DNA of 8,446 bases, from the NCBI GenBank assembly GCA_017860085.1, contig JAFNAJ010000094.1:1-8446 (forward strand), read 5' to 3'. The stretch's first letter is position 1, and each line of letters starts with the position of its first letter. A program made the translations under genes and the position numbers. The notes below the pieces were generated by a model. It did not search any database. It saw only the letters and a program-made list of their open reading frames with translations, and had not been told where the DNA came from. Origin of the DNA: Acidobacteriota bacterium (GTDB taxonomy: Bacteria > Acidobacteriota > Vicinamibacteria > Vicinamibacterales > JAFNAJ01). This document shows positions 1 through 6,236 of the stretch, piece by piece.

Positions 1-382
1 CGTTTCCGTCTGGGGTCTTCCCGCCCGACGTCGCGCCGCACATGGGCGACATCAGCCGGCTATGGTACATGGAACCATCTCCGGGCGTCGATGACCCGGC
101 CCGCCAACCCTATAATCGTGCACGAGCCGGGCCGCTTCTGTGTCGCCGCGGCGCCTCGGCTTCAAGACCAGAAGTGCGCTTCCATTGCTGCAGGTTTGAC
201 AGGATTTCACTCTCAGGCTCTGCAATTACGGGCCATTGATGGCCGGATGACTTCATCATCTTGCACTTGTCGCACTCAATCGTGATAATCTCTCACGGCT
301 TCCGGCGGTCAATGGGTGGCCGCGGCTTGCCGGGTTTCCGTCAAGGCTCGGGAGCGACGACGTAACTCCGGGGAGGCAGCGC
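1..382. other. Non-coding region upstream of glnN
   Basis: No convincing gene is seen here. Open frames on the plus strand (for example 42-239 and 91-285) have no recognisable domain and unlikely composition. The stretch holds a consensus TATAAT hexamer at 111-116 without a good -35, and several small inverted repeats: ATGGT/ACCAT (62-66 and 74-78), CTTCTG/CAGAAG (135-140 and 169-174), GGCCA/TGGCC (231-235 and 240-244), GATGA/TCATC (246-250 and 253-257) and CGTGA/TCACG (281-285 and 293-297). A consensus TTGACA at 196-201 lacks a well-spaced -10. A Shine-Dalgarno GGGAGG lies at 371-376, six bases before the glnN ATG. A minus-strand start at 70 running off the left edge is possible but unsupported. 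The length and the repeats suggest a regulated glnN leader, which is an inference. Confidence 0.5.
261..289 (+). promoter_or_regulatory. Candidate sigma70-type promoter for glnN
   Basis: TTGCAC (261-266) and GATAAT (284-289) are separated by exactly 17 bp. The -10 matches consensus at five of six positions and the -35 at three of six. The -10 lies inside the inverted repeat CGTGA-N7-TCACG (281-297), which could be an operator. Transcription from here would give a leader of roughly 85 bases before glnN. The consensus TATAAT at 111-116 is an alternative, more distal promoter. Confidence 0.3.
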
Positions 383-2560
383 ATGGGTTCTGTAGCATCT
401 CGTCTCGCGGCGGCGTCCATCCGCGATTGGGACATCCACCGCGGTACCGCGGCAGACGCACCGTCGAAGGCCACCGAGCGATTCGGCAGCCTGGCGTTCA
501 ACGACTCGGCGCAGAAGGCGCGACTGCCCAAAGAGGTCTACAAGGCCCTCCGGCGAACGATCGCCAACGGCGACCGGCTCGAGCCGTCCATCGCGGACAC
601 GGTGGCCACGGCCATGAAGGACTGGGCTGTCGAGCACGGCGCGACCCACTACACGCACTGGTTCCAGCCCCTCACCGGCATCACCGCCGAAAAGCACGAC
701 TCGTTTCTCGTCCCGACGCCGGACGGCAAGGCGATCGCCGAGTTCAACGGGCGCGAGCTCATCCAGGGTGAGCCCGACGCGTCGAGCTTCCCGTCCGGCG
801 GCACGCGGTCGACCTTCGAGGCTCGCGGGTACACCGCGTGGGACCCGACCAGCCCGCCGTGGCTGCTGAAGAGCACCAACGGGGTCACCCTGGTGATTCC
901 CAGCGCCTTCCTGAGCTGGACGGGCGACGCGCTGGACAAGAAGACCCCGCTGCTCCGTTCGATGGAGGCGCTCTCTGCGCAAGCCGTGCGAATCCTGCGC
1001 CTCTTCGGCTCGGACGCGCGCCGCGTCATCACGACCTGCGGCGCCGAGCAGGAGTACTTCCTGATCGACCGCAACTTCTACTTCTCGCGCCCCGACCTCA
1101 TCAATGCCGGCCGATCGCTGTTCGGCGCGCGGCCGCCAAAAGGGCAGGAAATGGAGGACCAGTACTTTGGCTCGATTCCCGAGCGCGTGCTGGCCTTCAT
1201 GATGGAAGTCGAGAACGAGCTCTACCGCTGCGGGGTCCCCGTGAAGACGCGCCACAACGAGGTCGCGCCGAGCCAGTACGAGGTTGCGCCCATCTTCGAG
1301 AACGCCAACGTCGCCACCGACCACCAGATGATGACGATGGAGACGTTGAAGCGGGTGGCCCCGAAGTACGGTCTGGCGTGCCTGCTTCACGAGAAGCCGT
1401 TTGCGGGCGTCAATGGCTCGGGCAAGCACGTCAACTGGAGCATGAGCGACGAGTACGGCAACAACCTGCTCAATCCGGGCGAGACGCCGCACGACAACAT
1501 CCAGTTCCTGGTCTTCTGCGCGGCCGTGTTGCGAGCCGTGGACAAGTTCCAGGGCCTGTTGCGCGCGAGCATTGCCAGCGCTGGCAACGACCACCGGCTT
1601 GGCGCGAACGAGGCGCCGCCGGCCATCATCTCGGTCTTCCTCGGGGAGATGCTCACCGACATCTTCGAGCAGATCGAGCAGGGCGGCGCCAAGAGCACGA
1701 AGAAGGGCGGGGTGCTCGACACCGGTGTCTCGGTGCTGCCCATGCTGCCGCGTGACGCCGGCGACCGAAACCGGACGAGCCCGTTTGCCTTCACCGGCAA
1801 CAAGTTCGAGTTCCGCGCGGTGTCGGCCAATCAGAACGTCGCGCTGCCCAACGTGGCGCTCAACGTGGCCGTGGCCGACGCCCTCGACCACGTGGCCACG
1901 GATCTCGAGCGCGCCGTGGCCTCCGGCAAGGCGCTCGAGGACGCCGTGCGGGCCTTGCTCGCGCGCCTGGTGAAGGAACACAAGCGCATCATCTTCAACG
2001 GCAACGGCTACTCCGCCGAGTGGAAGGTCGAGGCCAAGCGCCGTGGTCTGCTGAACCGGCCGGATACGCCATCCGCGCTCCCGGAGCTGCTCAAGAATGA
2101 GGTGCTCGAGGCCTTCGAGCGGCACCGGGTGCTCAACGCCCGGGAGCTTCGGGCCCGCTACGAGGTGATGCTCGAGGCCTACAACAAGACGATCAACGTC
2201 GAAGGTCAGCTGATGGTTCTGCTGGCCACGCGGTACATCTTGCCCGCGGCGCTGGCCTACCAGACCGCGCTGGCCCAGAACGTGACGGCCGTCAAGGCCG
2301 CCCGCGCCTCGAACGGTGCGGGCAAGAAGACGCTCATGGCGATGAGCAAGCTGCTCGACGCGTTTCGGAAGAGGACCGACGCGCTCCAGGCAGCCCTGGA
2401 GCACTCGAGCCGCTCGGCCGAAGAGCACGCGAACCACTGTCGCGACGTCATCCTCCCGTTGATGAACGCCCTGCGCGACGTCGGCGATGCGATTGAGGTG
2501 CAGTCGCCGTCCGACACGTGGCCGTTGCCGACCTACCGCGAGATGCTCTTCATCAAATGA
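383..2560 (+). CDS. glnN: Type III glutamine synthetase (GSIII)
   Basis: This 725-residue protein makes glutamine from glutamate, ammonia and ATP in the cytoplasm and is a main entry point for ammonia assimilation. Its length fits the GSIII family (about 700-730 residues, against about 450-470 for GSI). GSIII hallmarks appear in order: THWFQPLTG (91-99), the metal-binding GAEQEYFLID (220-229), RHNEVAPSQYEVAP (290-303), NGSGKHVNWS (344-353) with the catalytic-domain His349, RLGANEAPPAI (405-415), and NRTSPFAFTGNKFEFR (463-478) with the active-site Glu476/Arg478 pair. The C-terminal 240 or so residues are largely helical, as in GSIII. The ATG is favoured by GGGAGG six bases upstream. No other nitrogen gene (amtB, glnK, gltB) is adjacent, so it is probably monocistronic with its own long leader. 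The family assignment is very secure; regulation is inferred only. Confidence 0.97.
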   Translation: MGSVASRLAAASIRDWDIHRGTAADAPSKATERFGSLAFNDSAQKARLPKEVYKALRRTIANGDRLEPSIADTVATAMKDWAVEHGATHYTHWFQPLTGITAEKHDSFLVPTPDGKAIAEFNGRELIQGEPDASSFPSGGTRSTFEARGYTAWDPTSPPWLLKSTNGVTLVIPSAFLSWTGDALDKKTPLLRSMEALSAQAVRILRLFGSDARRVITTCGAEQEYFLIDRNFYFSRPDLINAGRSLFGARPPKGQEMEDQYFGSIPERVLAFMMEVENELYRCGVPVKTRHNEVAPSQYEVAPIFENANVATDHQMMTMETLKRVAPKYGLACLLHEKPFAGVNGSGKHVNWSMSDEYGNNLLNPGETPHDNIQFLVFCAAVLRAVDKFQGLLRASIASAGNDHRLGANEAPPAIISVFLGEMLTDIFEQIEQGGAKSTKKGGVLDTGVSVLPMLPRDAGDRNRTSPFAFTGNKFEFRAVSANQNVALPNVALNVAVADALDHVATDLERAVASGKALEDAVRALLARLVKEHKRIIFNGNGYSAEWKVEAKRRGLLNRPDTPSALPELLKNEVLEAFERHRVLNARELRARYEVMLEAYNKTINVEGQLMVLLATRYILPAALAYQTALAQNVTAVKAARASNGAGKKTLMAMSKLLDAFRKRTDALQAALEHSSRSAEEHANHCRDVILPLMNALRDVGDAIEVQSPSDTWPLPTYREMLFIK

Positions 2561-2571
2561 GGGATCGCCGT

Positions 2572-2606
2572 GCCGGCGGGTGAGGCCAGCGCCCCGGCCC
2601 GCCGGC
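2572..2606 (+). terminator. Strong inverted repeat after glnN, terminator-like
   Basis: GCCGGCGGG (2572-2580) and CCCGCCGGC (2598-2606) form a perfect 9-bp stem around a 17-base loop, beginning 12 bases after the glnN stop codon. It is followed by GTGGCCCGCG rather than a T tract, so it is not a classic intrinsic terminator. It could act as an atypical high-GC terminator or as a 3'-end stabilising hairpin. Confidence 0.4.
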
Positions 2607-2629
2607 GTGGCCCGCGCCCGGCGATGGTG

Positions 2630-2635
2630 TAGAAT
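2630..2635 (+). promoter_or_regulatory. Candidate -10 element for parE
   Basis: TAGAAT matches the TATAAT consensus at five of six positions. No recognisable -35 lies 16-18 bp upstream. It is just downstream of the glnN inverted repeat, so transcription starting near 2642 would give parE an independent promoter and a leader of about 100 bases. Confidence 0.3.
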
Positions 2636-2677
2636 CCTCCTGGTTCGCCGGCCTGTCGGTCCTCCCAGCCTGACATC

Positions 2678-2697
2678 GGCGCGACAGTCGTCGCGTC
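2678..2697 (+). other. Hairpin in the parE leader
   Basis: An 8-bp stem (one G-U wobble) pairs 2678-2685 with 2690-2697 around the tetraloop AGTC; the core is CGCGAC/GTCGCG. It sits between the candidate parE -10 and the start codon, ending 47 bases before the ATG. TTC follows the stem, which is not a proper U tract. It may be an attenuator or mRNA-stabilising structure; no known riboswitch class is recognised. Confidence 0.3.
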
Positions 2698-2744
2698 TTC
2701 AGCGCCGTCGCTCGTGAGCCCGGGGCAGGCTGCAGTCTGCGCGC

Positions 2745-4652
2745 ATGGCCAGTAGCTATACCGCCAAGGACATCCAGGTACTCGAGGGCCTCGAGCCCGT
2801 CCGCCGCCGCCCCGGCATGTACATCGGCGGCGTCGGATCGGCCGGCCTGCACCACCTGGTGTGGGAAATCCTCGACAACGCGATCGACGAGGCCATGAAT
2901 GGCCACGCCTCGAACATCGCCCTGACGCTGCACGCCGACGGCTCCTCGGTGACGATTGCCGACGACGGCCGGGGCATGCCGGTGGACATCCACCCCAAGA
3001 CCCGCCAGAGCGCACTCGAGGTGATCTTCACCGTGCTCCACGCCGGCGGCAAGTTCGAGCACGGCACCTACAAGACGGCCGGCGGGCTCCACGGTGTCGG
3101 CGCCAGCGTGGTCAACGCGCTGTCGAAAGAGCTGGTTGCCACGGTGAAGCGAGACGGGTGCCTCTGGGAGCAGCGCTTCAAGCAGGGTCGCCCGCAGGGC
3201 CCCGTGAAGAAGCTCGGACCTGCCCGCGGGACCGGTACCACCGTCTACTTTCATCCCGACCCGACGGTGTTCCCACGGGTAGATTTCGACCCCGCACTCG
3301 TCCGCGAACGACTGGAGGTGGCGAGCTACCTGCACCGCGGGGTCCGGCTGACGTTCGACGATCAGACCTCGGGGACGAAGGTCGTCTTCGCGCACGAAGA
3401 GGGGCTGCTCGACTACTTGAAGAAGATCGTGATCGAACGCGGAGGCCGCGCCGTACACGAGACGGCATTCGCGCTGTCGCGCGACAACGGCCTGCGCCTC
3501 GAACTCGTCCTGCAGTGGACCGAGGCCACCGACGAGCACATCCGCAGCTACGTCAACGGAATTCCAACCGGGTCGGGGGGCACGCACGAGAACGGACTGC
3601 GGGCTGGCGTGGGCAAGGCCATCCGCAATTTCGTCGACACCCACAACCTGTCGCCGAAGGGCGTCACCCTCACCGCCGATGACATCAGGGAGGGCTTGAC
3701 GGGCGTGCTCAGCGTGTTTGTCGCCGACCCGCAGTTCCAGGGCCAGACAAAGGACCGCCTGAACAACCCCGAGATGCTGTCGGCGATCGATGGACTGGTG
3801 CGTCCGGCGCTCGAGCACTGGCTGAACCACAACCTCTCGGTGGCAGAGGCGATCGTGGCGCGCATCATCCTGGCGGCGCGTGCGCGCGAGGCGAGCCGGG
3901 CGGCGCAGCAGGAGGTGACCCGCAAGACGGCCACGTCCGGACGCTTGACGCTCCCCGGCAAGCTGAGTGATTGCACGCACCCCAGCGCGCTCGACAGCGA
4001 ACTGTTCGTCGTCGAGGGCGACTCGGCCGGCGGCTCTGCCAAACAGGGACGCGATCGCACCCGCCAGGCGATCCTGCCGCTGCGAGGCAAGGTGCTCAAC
4101 ACAGAGAGCGCGTCACTGGCCAAGGTGCTCGAGAACAAGGAGCTGGCCGACCTGGTGACGGCGCTGGGCTGCGGGTTTGGGAAGACCTTCGACCTGTCGA
4201 AACTCCGCTATGGCAAGGTGATCATCCTGGCGGATGCCGACTCGGACGGCAATCACATCGCGACGCTGCTGCTCACGTTCATCTACCGGCACCTTCCCCA
4301 GTTGATCGCCACCGGCAAGGTGTTCCTTGCGCAGCCCCCGCTCTACCGCATCGACATCGGGAAGGAGACGCACTGGGCCCTCGACGAGGGCGACAAGGCT
4401 CGGGTGCTTCGCGACCATGTCAAGGGCCGCGCGACGCCGGAGATCACCCGCTTCAAGGGCCTTGGCGAGATGATGCCGAAGGTGCTGTGGGAGACCACGC
4501 TCAATCCCAAGACGCGGCGCCTGCTGCGAGTGGACATCGCGGACCAGATCGTCACCGACCGGGTCATCAACGAGCTGATGGGCAAGGACGCGTCGGCCAG
4601 GTTCCGGTTCATCATGGACCGGGCCGAGGACGCGCAGGCACTCGATCTCTAG
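2745..4652 (+). CDS. parE: DNA topoisomerase IV subunit B (ParE), GyrB/ParE family
   Basis: This 635-residue type IIA topoisomerase ATPase subunit would pair with ParC (or GyrA) to decatenate or relax chromosomal DNA. The N-terminal GHKL ATPase domain has RRPGMYIG (21-28), the catalytic EILDNAIDE (41-49; Glu41 general base, Asn45 for magnesium), ADDGRG (72-77) and the lid motif GGLHGVGASVVNAL (113-126). The transducer lysine lies in QTKDRLNN (334-341). The TOPRIM domain has EGDSAGGSAKQ (424-434) and DADSDG (497-502). DADSDG (rather than the GyrB DADVDG), PPLYRID (531-537) and the short length with no GyrB insert favour ParE over GyrB. No clear Shine-Dalgarno sequence precedes the ATG, but the N-terminus aligns with the family. 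No parC is next to it in this window. The gene ends 30 bp from the convergent transporter gene, with no obvious terminator between. A second GyrB-type paralogue remains possible. Confidence 0.92.
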   Translation: MASSYTAKDIQVLEGLEPVRRRPGMYIGGVGSAGLHHLVWEILDNAIDEAMNGHASNIALTLHADGSSVTIADDGRGMPVDIHPKTRQSALEVIFTVLHAGGKFEHGTYKTAGGLHGVGASVVNALSKELVATVKRDGCLWEQRFKQGRPQGPVKKLGPARGTGTTVYFHPDPTVFPRVDFDPALVRERLEVASYLHRGVRLTFDDQTSGTKVVFAHEEGLLDYLKKIVIERGGRAVHETAFALSRDNGLRLELVLQWTEATDEHIRSYVNGIPTGSGGTHENGLRAGVGKAIRNFVDTHNLSPKGVTLTADDIREGLTGVLSVFVADPQFQGQTKDRLNNPEMLSAIDGLVRPALEHWLNHNLSVAEAIVARIILAARAREASRAAQQEVTRKTATSGRLTLPGKLSDCTHPSALDSELFVVEGDSAGGSAKQGRDRTRQAILPLRGKVLNTESASLAKVLENKELADLVTALGCGFGKTFDLSKLRYGKVIILADADSDGNHIATLLLTFIYRHLPQLIATGKVFLAQPPLYRIDIGKETHWALDEGDKARVLRDHVKGRATPEITRFKGLGEMMPKVLWETTLNPKTRRLLRVDIADQIVTDRVINELMGKDASARFRFIMDRAEDAQALDL

Positions 4653-4682
4653 CTCCGGGCCGCTCCAGACCGTCTTCGTGGG

Positions 4683-5606
4683 TCAGTGTGTCGGGGCTCC
4701 GTGGACCCGCTCGTGGTCCTCGACCGCCTCGAGGTGGGTCGTCACGTCGAGGTCGAACGGCAGCCGCTCTGCAAGTTGCTGCTCGATGCGGGTCGCCAAC
4801 CGGTGCGCCTCGCCGACCGGCGTGTTGAACGGAAACAGCAGGTGCACTTCCACCATCACCCGGTACCCGGAGTGACGGAAACGGAGGCCGTGGTAGACGA
4901 CCCCGTGCTCGCGGCAGACCTCCTCGATGTGGGCCTCGAGGCGGCCCGCAATGCGAGGGTCGGCGTAGTCCATGAGGCCGGCGACCGACCGCCGGATCAG
5001 CGACCCCGCCGACCAGAGGATGTTCAGCGCCACGGCAATCGCGACGAGTGGGTCGAAGGGAAGCCACCCGGTCACCATTACCAGCACCAGGCCGCCAATC
5101 ACCCCGAAGCTCGTCCAGCTGTCCGTCAGCACGTGCTTGCCGTTCGCCTCGAGGATCAGCGAGCGCGTGCGACGGCCCGTCCTCACGAGGTAGAGCCCCA
5201 GGCCGAGGTTCAGCAGGGCGGCCGCAGCGACCAGCACGGTCCCGAGCCCCAGCCGTTGCAGCGAGATGCCCGTCAGCCACTGCTGCACGGCCGTGACGAT
5301 GATCCACGCGGCCGCGAGCGCGATCATCGCGCCCTCGAATCCGGCGGAGAAGAAGGCGATGCGCTCGTAGCCGTAGCGGAATCGCTGGTCGGCCGGCCGG
5401 GCGGAGAGCTCTACGCTGAAGACTGCGAACGCGACGGCGGCCACGTGAATGACGGATTCCGCCGCGTCGGAGAGGATGGCGGACGAGCCAGTGAGGAGGT
5501 ACGCCGTGACCTTGCCCACCAACATCGCCACGCCGGTGGCGAGTGACAGGCGCATGGCCCATCGCTGCTCGACGAAGCCCTGCTCGCGTTTCCGGTGACT
5601 CGCCAC
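4683..5606 (-). CDS. Cation diffusion facilitator (CDF) family transporter
   Basis: This is an inner-membrane divalent-cation/proton antiporter of the CDF family, 307 residues from the proposed GTG. Six hydrophobic helices occupy roughly the first 210 residues. TM2 carries LSDAAESVIH, so the site-A positions read Glu50-x3-His54. TM5 carries HVLTDSW, giving His158-x3-Asp162. A cytoplasmic ferredoxin-like domain follows (about 212-307) with several histidines near 245-255 and a His-rich end. The TM2 motif differs from the usual Zn-type His/Asp-x3-Asp, so the transported metal cannot be named (Zn, Fe, Mn, Co are all possible). The start is uncertain. The frame is open up to 5663; an ATG at 5618 overlaps a -10-like TATGAT, so transcription from that box would favour GTG at 5606 (leaderless) or ATG at 5555. 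The gene converges with parE and diverges from the DUF1572 gene. Confidence 0.88.
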   Translation of the reverse strand: MASHRKREQGFVEQRWAMRLSLATGVAMLVGKVTAYLLTGSSAILSDAAESVIHVAAVAFAVFSVELSARPADQRFRYGYERIAFFSAGFEGAMIALAAAWIIVTAVQQWLTGISLQRLGLGTVLVAAAALLNLGLGLYLVRTGRRTRSLILEANGKHVLTDSWTSFGVIGGLVLVMVTGWLPFDPLVAIAVALNILWSAGSLIRRSVAGLMDYADPRIAGRLEAHIEEVCREHGVVYHGLRFRHSGYRVMVEVHLLFPFNTPVGEAHRLATRIEQQLAERLPFDLDVTTHLEAVEDHERVHGAPTH

Positions 5607-5612
5607 GGGGCG

Positions 5613-5619
5613 TATCATA
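5613..5619. promoter_or_regulatory. Symmetric -10 element serving two divergent genes
   Basis: TATCATA reads as TATCAT on the plus strand (5613-5618) and TATGAT on the minus strand (5619-5614); each matches TATAAT at five of six positions. Predicted starts are near 5625 (+) and 5607 (-), about 18 bp apart. The plus transcript would give the DUF1572 gene a leader of about 58 bases containing its Shine-Dalgarno site. The minus transcript would start one base from the GTG proposed for the transporter. No good -35 is visible on the plus strand. Confidence 0.35.
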
Positions 5620-5671
5620 GCGCGGACGAGGGCCCTGGCCCGGCCTCTGGCCGTGGCCGTCATGGGCGCCC

Positions 5672-5678
5672 GGAGGTG
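5672..5678 (+). promoter_or_regulatory. Shine-Dalgarno site that fixes the DUF1572 start
   Basis: GGAGGTG ends four bases before the ATG at 5683 and is the best ribosome binding site in the window. It argues against the longer in-frame starts at 5653 (GTG) and 5662 (ATG), which have no such site. Confidence 0.6.
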
Positions 5679-5682
5679 CCCG

Positions 5683-6231
5683 ATGTCACCTGGCGTCGCG
5701 ATCGCCTACCTACAGGAGACCCGCAGCCGGTTCCACGCGCTGAAGGAGCAGGCCGAGCGGGCTGTCGCGCAGGTCCCGCCCGACACGTTCTTCGTGGCTC
5801 TCGAGACCGAGGCCAACAGCATCGGCCTGCTGATGAAGCACATCGGTGGCAACCTCCGGTCCCGGTTTCGCGACTTCCTCACGACTGATGGCGAGAAGGG
5901 CGATCGGCATCGCGACCGTGAGTTCGAGCGGGAACCGTCAGACAGCGTCGACTCGGTGATGGCGCTGTGGAACGAGGGCTGGGCGCACCTGTCGAACGCG
6001 CTGGCCGAGCTCACGCCGGACGATCTGCTCTCGACGGTGCGGCTGCGCGGCGAGGCGCACACCGTGCTCCAGGCGCTCAACCGCTCGCTCGTGCACGTCG
6101 CTGGACACGTGGGCCAGATCGTACTCCTGGCGAAACACGCCGCAGGACCGTCGTGGCGGACGTTGAGCATCCCGCGGGGCGGGTCAGAGGCGTTCCTGAG
6201 GGAGATGCTGGACCGCCACCGGGGGCGGTGA
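5683..6231 (+). CDS. DUF1572 family protein, DinB-like four-helix fold
   Basis: This 182-residue protein belongs to the DUF1572 branch of the DinB/YfiT-like metal-binding superfamily. Family signatures are NSIGLLMKHIGGNLRSRF (45-62), FLTTDGEK.DR (65-75), the central LWNEGW (95-100), the helix with HVAGHVGQIV (138-147) and the C-terminal SIPRGGSE (162-169). His53, His138 and His142 match the three-histidine metal site typical of the DinB fold. The biochemical role of DUF1572 is not established. Related superfamily members include bacillithiol and mycothiol transferases, so a thiol-related role next to a peroxiredoxin is conceivable but speculative. The gene diverges from the CDF transporter and converges on the peroxiredoxin, whose stop codon lies 5 bp away. 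It was assigned from remembered family sequence; the fold call is firm and the function unknown. Confidence 0.85.
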   Translation: MSPGVAIAYLQETRSRFHALKEQAERAVAQVPPDTFFVALETEANSIGLLMKHIGGNLRSRFRDFLTTDGEKGDRHRDREFEREPSDSVDSVMALWNEGWAHLSNALAELTPDDLLSTVRLRGEAHTVLQALNRSLVHVAGHVGQIVLLAKHAAGPSWRTLSIPRGGSEAFLREMLDRHRGR

Positions 6232-6236
6232 GCGCC

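Noticed and set aside
1..70. Start of a minus-strand gene (ATG at 70 with GGAG eight bases upstream)
   Set aside because: Only about 23 codons are visible before the window edge, with no recognisable sequence.
195..240. Resemblance to the glycine riboswitch (ACTCTCAGGC)
   Set aside because: The upstream GGAGAG and GCCGAAGG-type elements of the aptamer are missing, and the downstream gene is not a glycine gene.
315..332. Possible sigma54 promoter (TGGCCGCGGCTTGC) before glnN
   Set aside because: The GG-to-GC spacing is one base short and the TGGCAC part is poorly matched.
341..2437. 698-residue open frame on the minus strand opposite glnN
   Set aside because: It is a GC-driven antisense shadow; the plus strand encodes a complete GSIII with all motifs, and the minus product is Arg/His/Val-rich with no domain.
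2553..3980. 475-residue minus-strand frame opposite parE
   Set aside because: It lies opposite a clear ParE coding sequence and has no recognisable motif.
4612..5562. 316-residue minus-strand frame overlapping the CDF transporter
   Set aside because: It is another frame of the same strand as the transporter, Arg/Pro/Gly-rich, and lacks the membrane helices that the real frame has.
5653..5682. Longer DUF1572 start at 5653 (GTG) or 5662 (ATG)
   Set aside because: The GGAGGTG site at 5672-5678 is ideally placed for the ATG at 5683, and the family N-terminus begins just after it.
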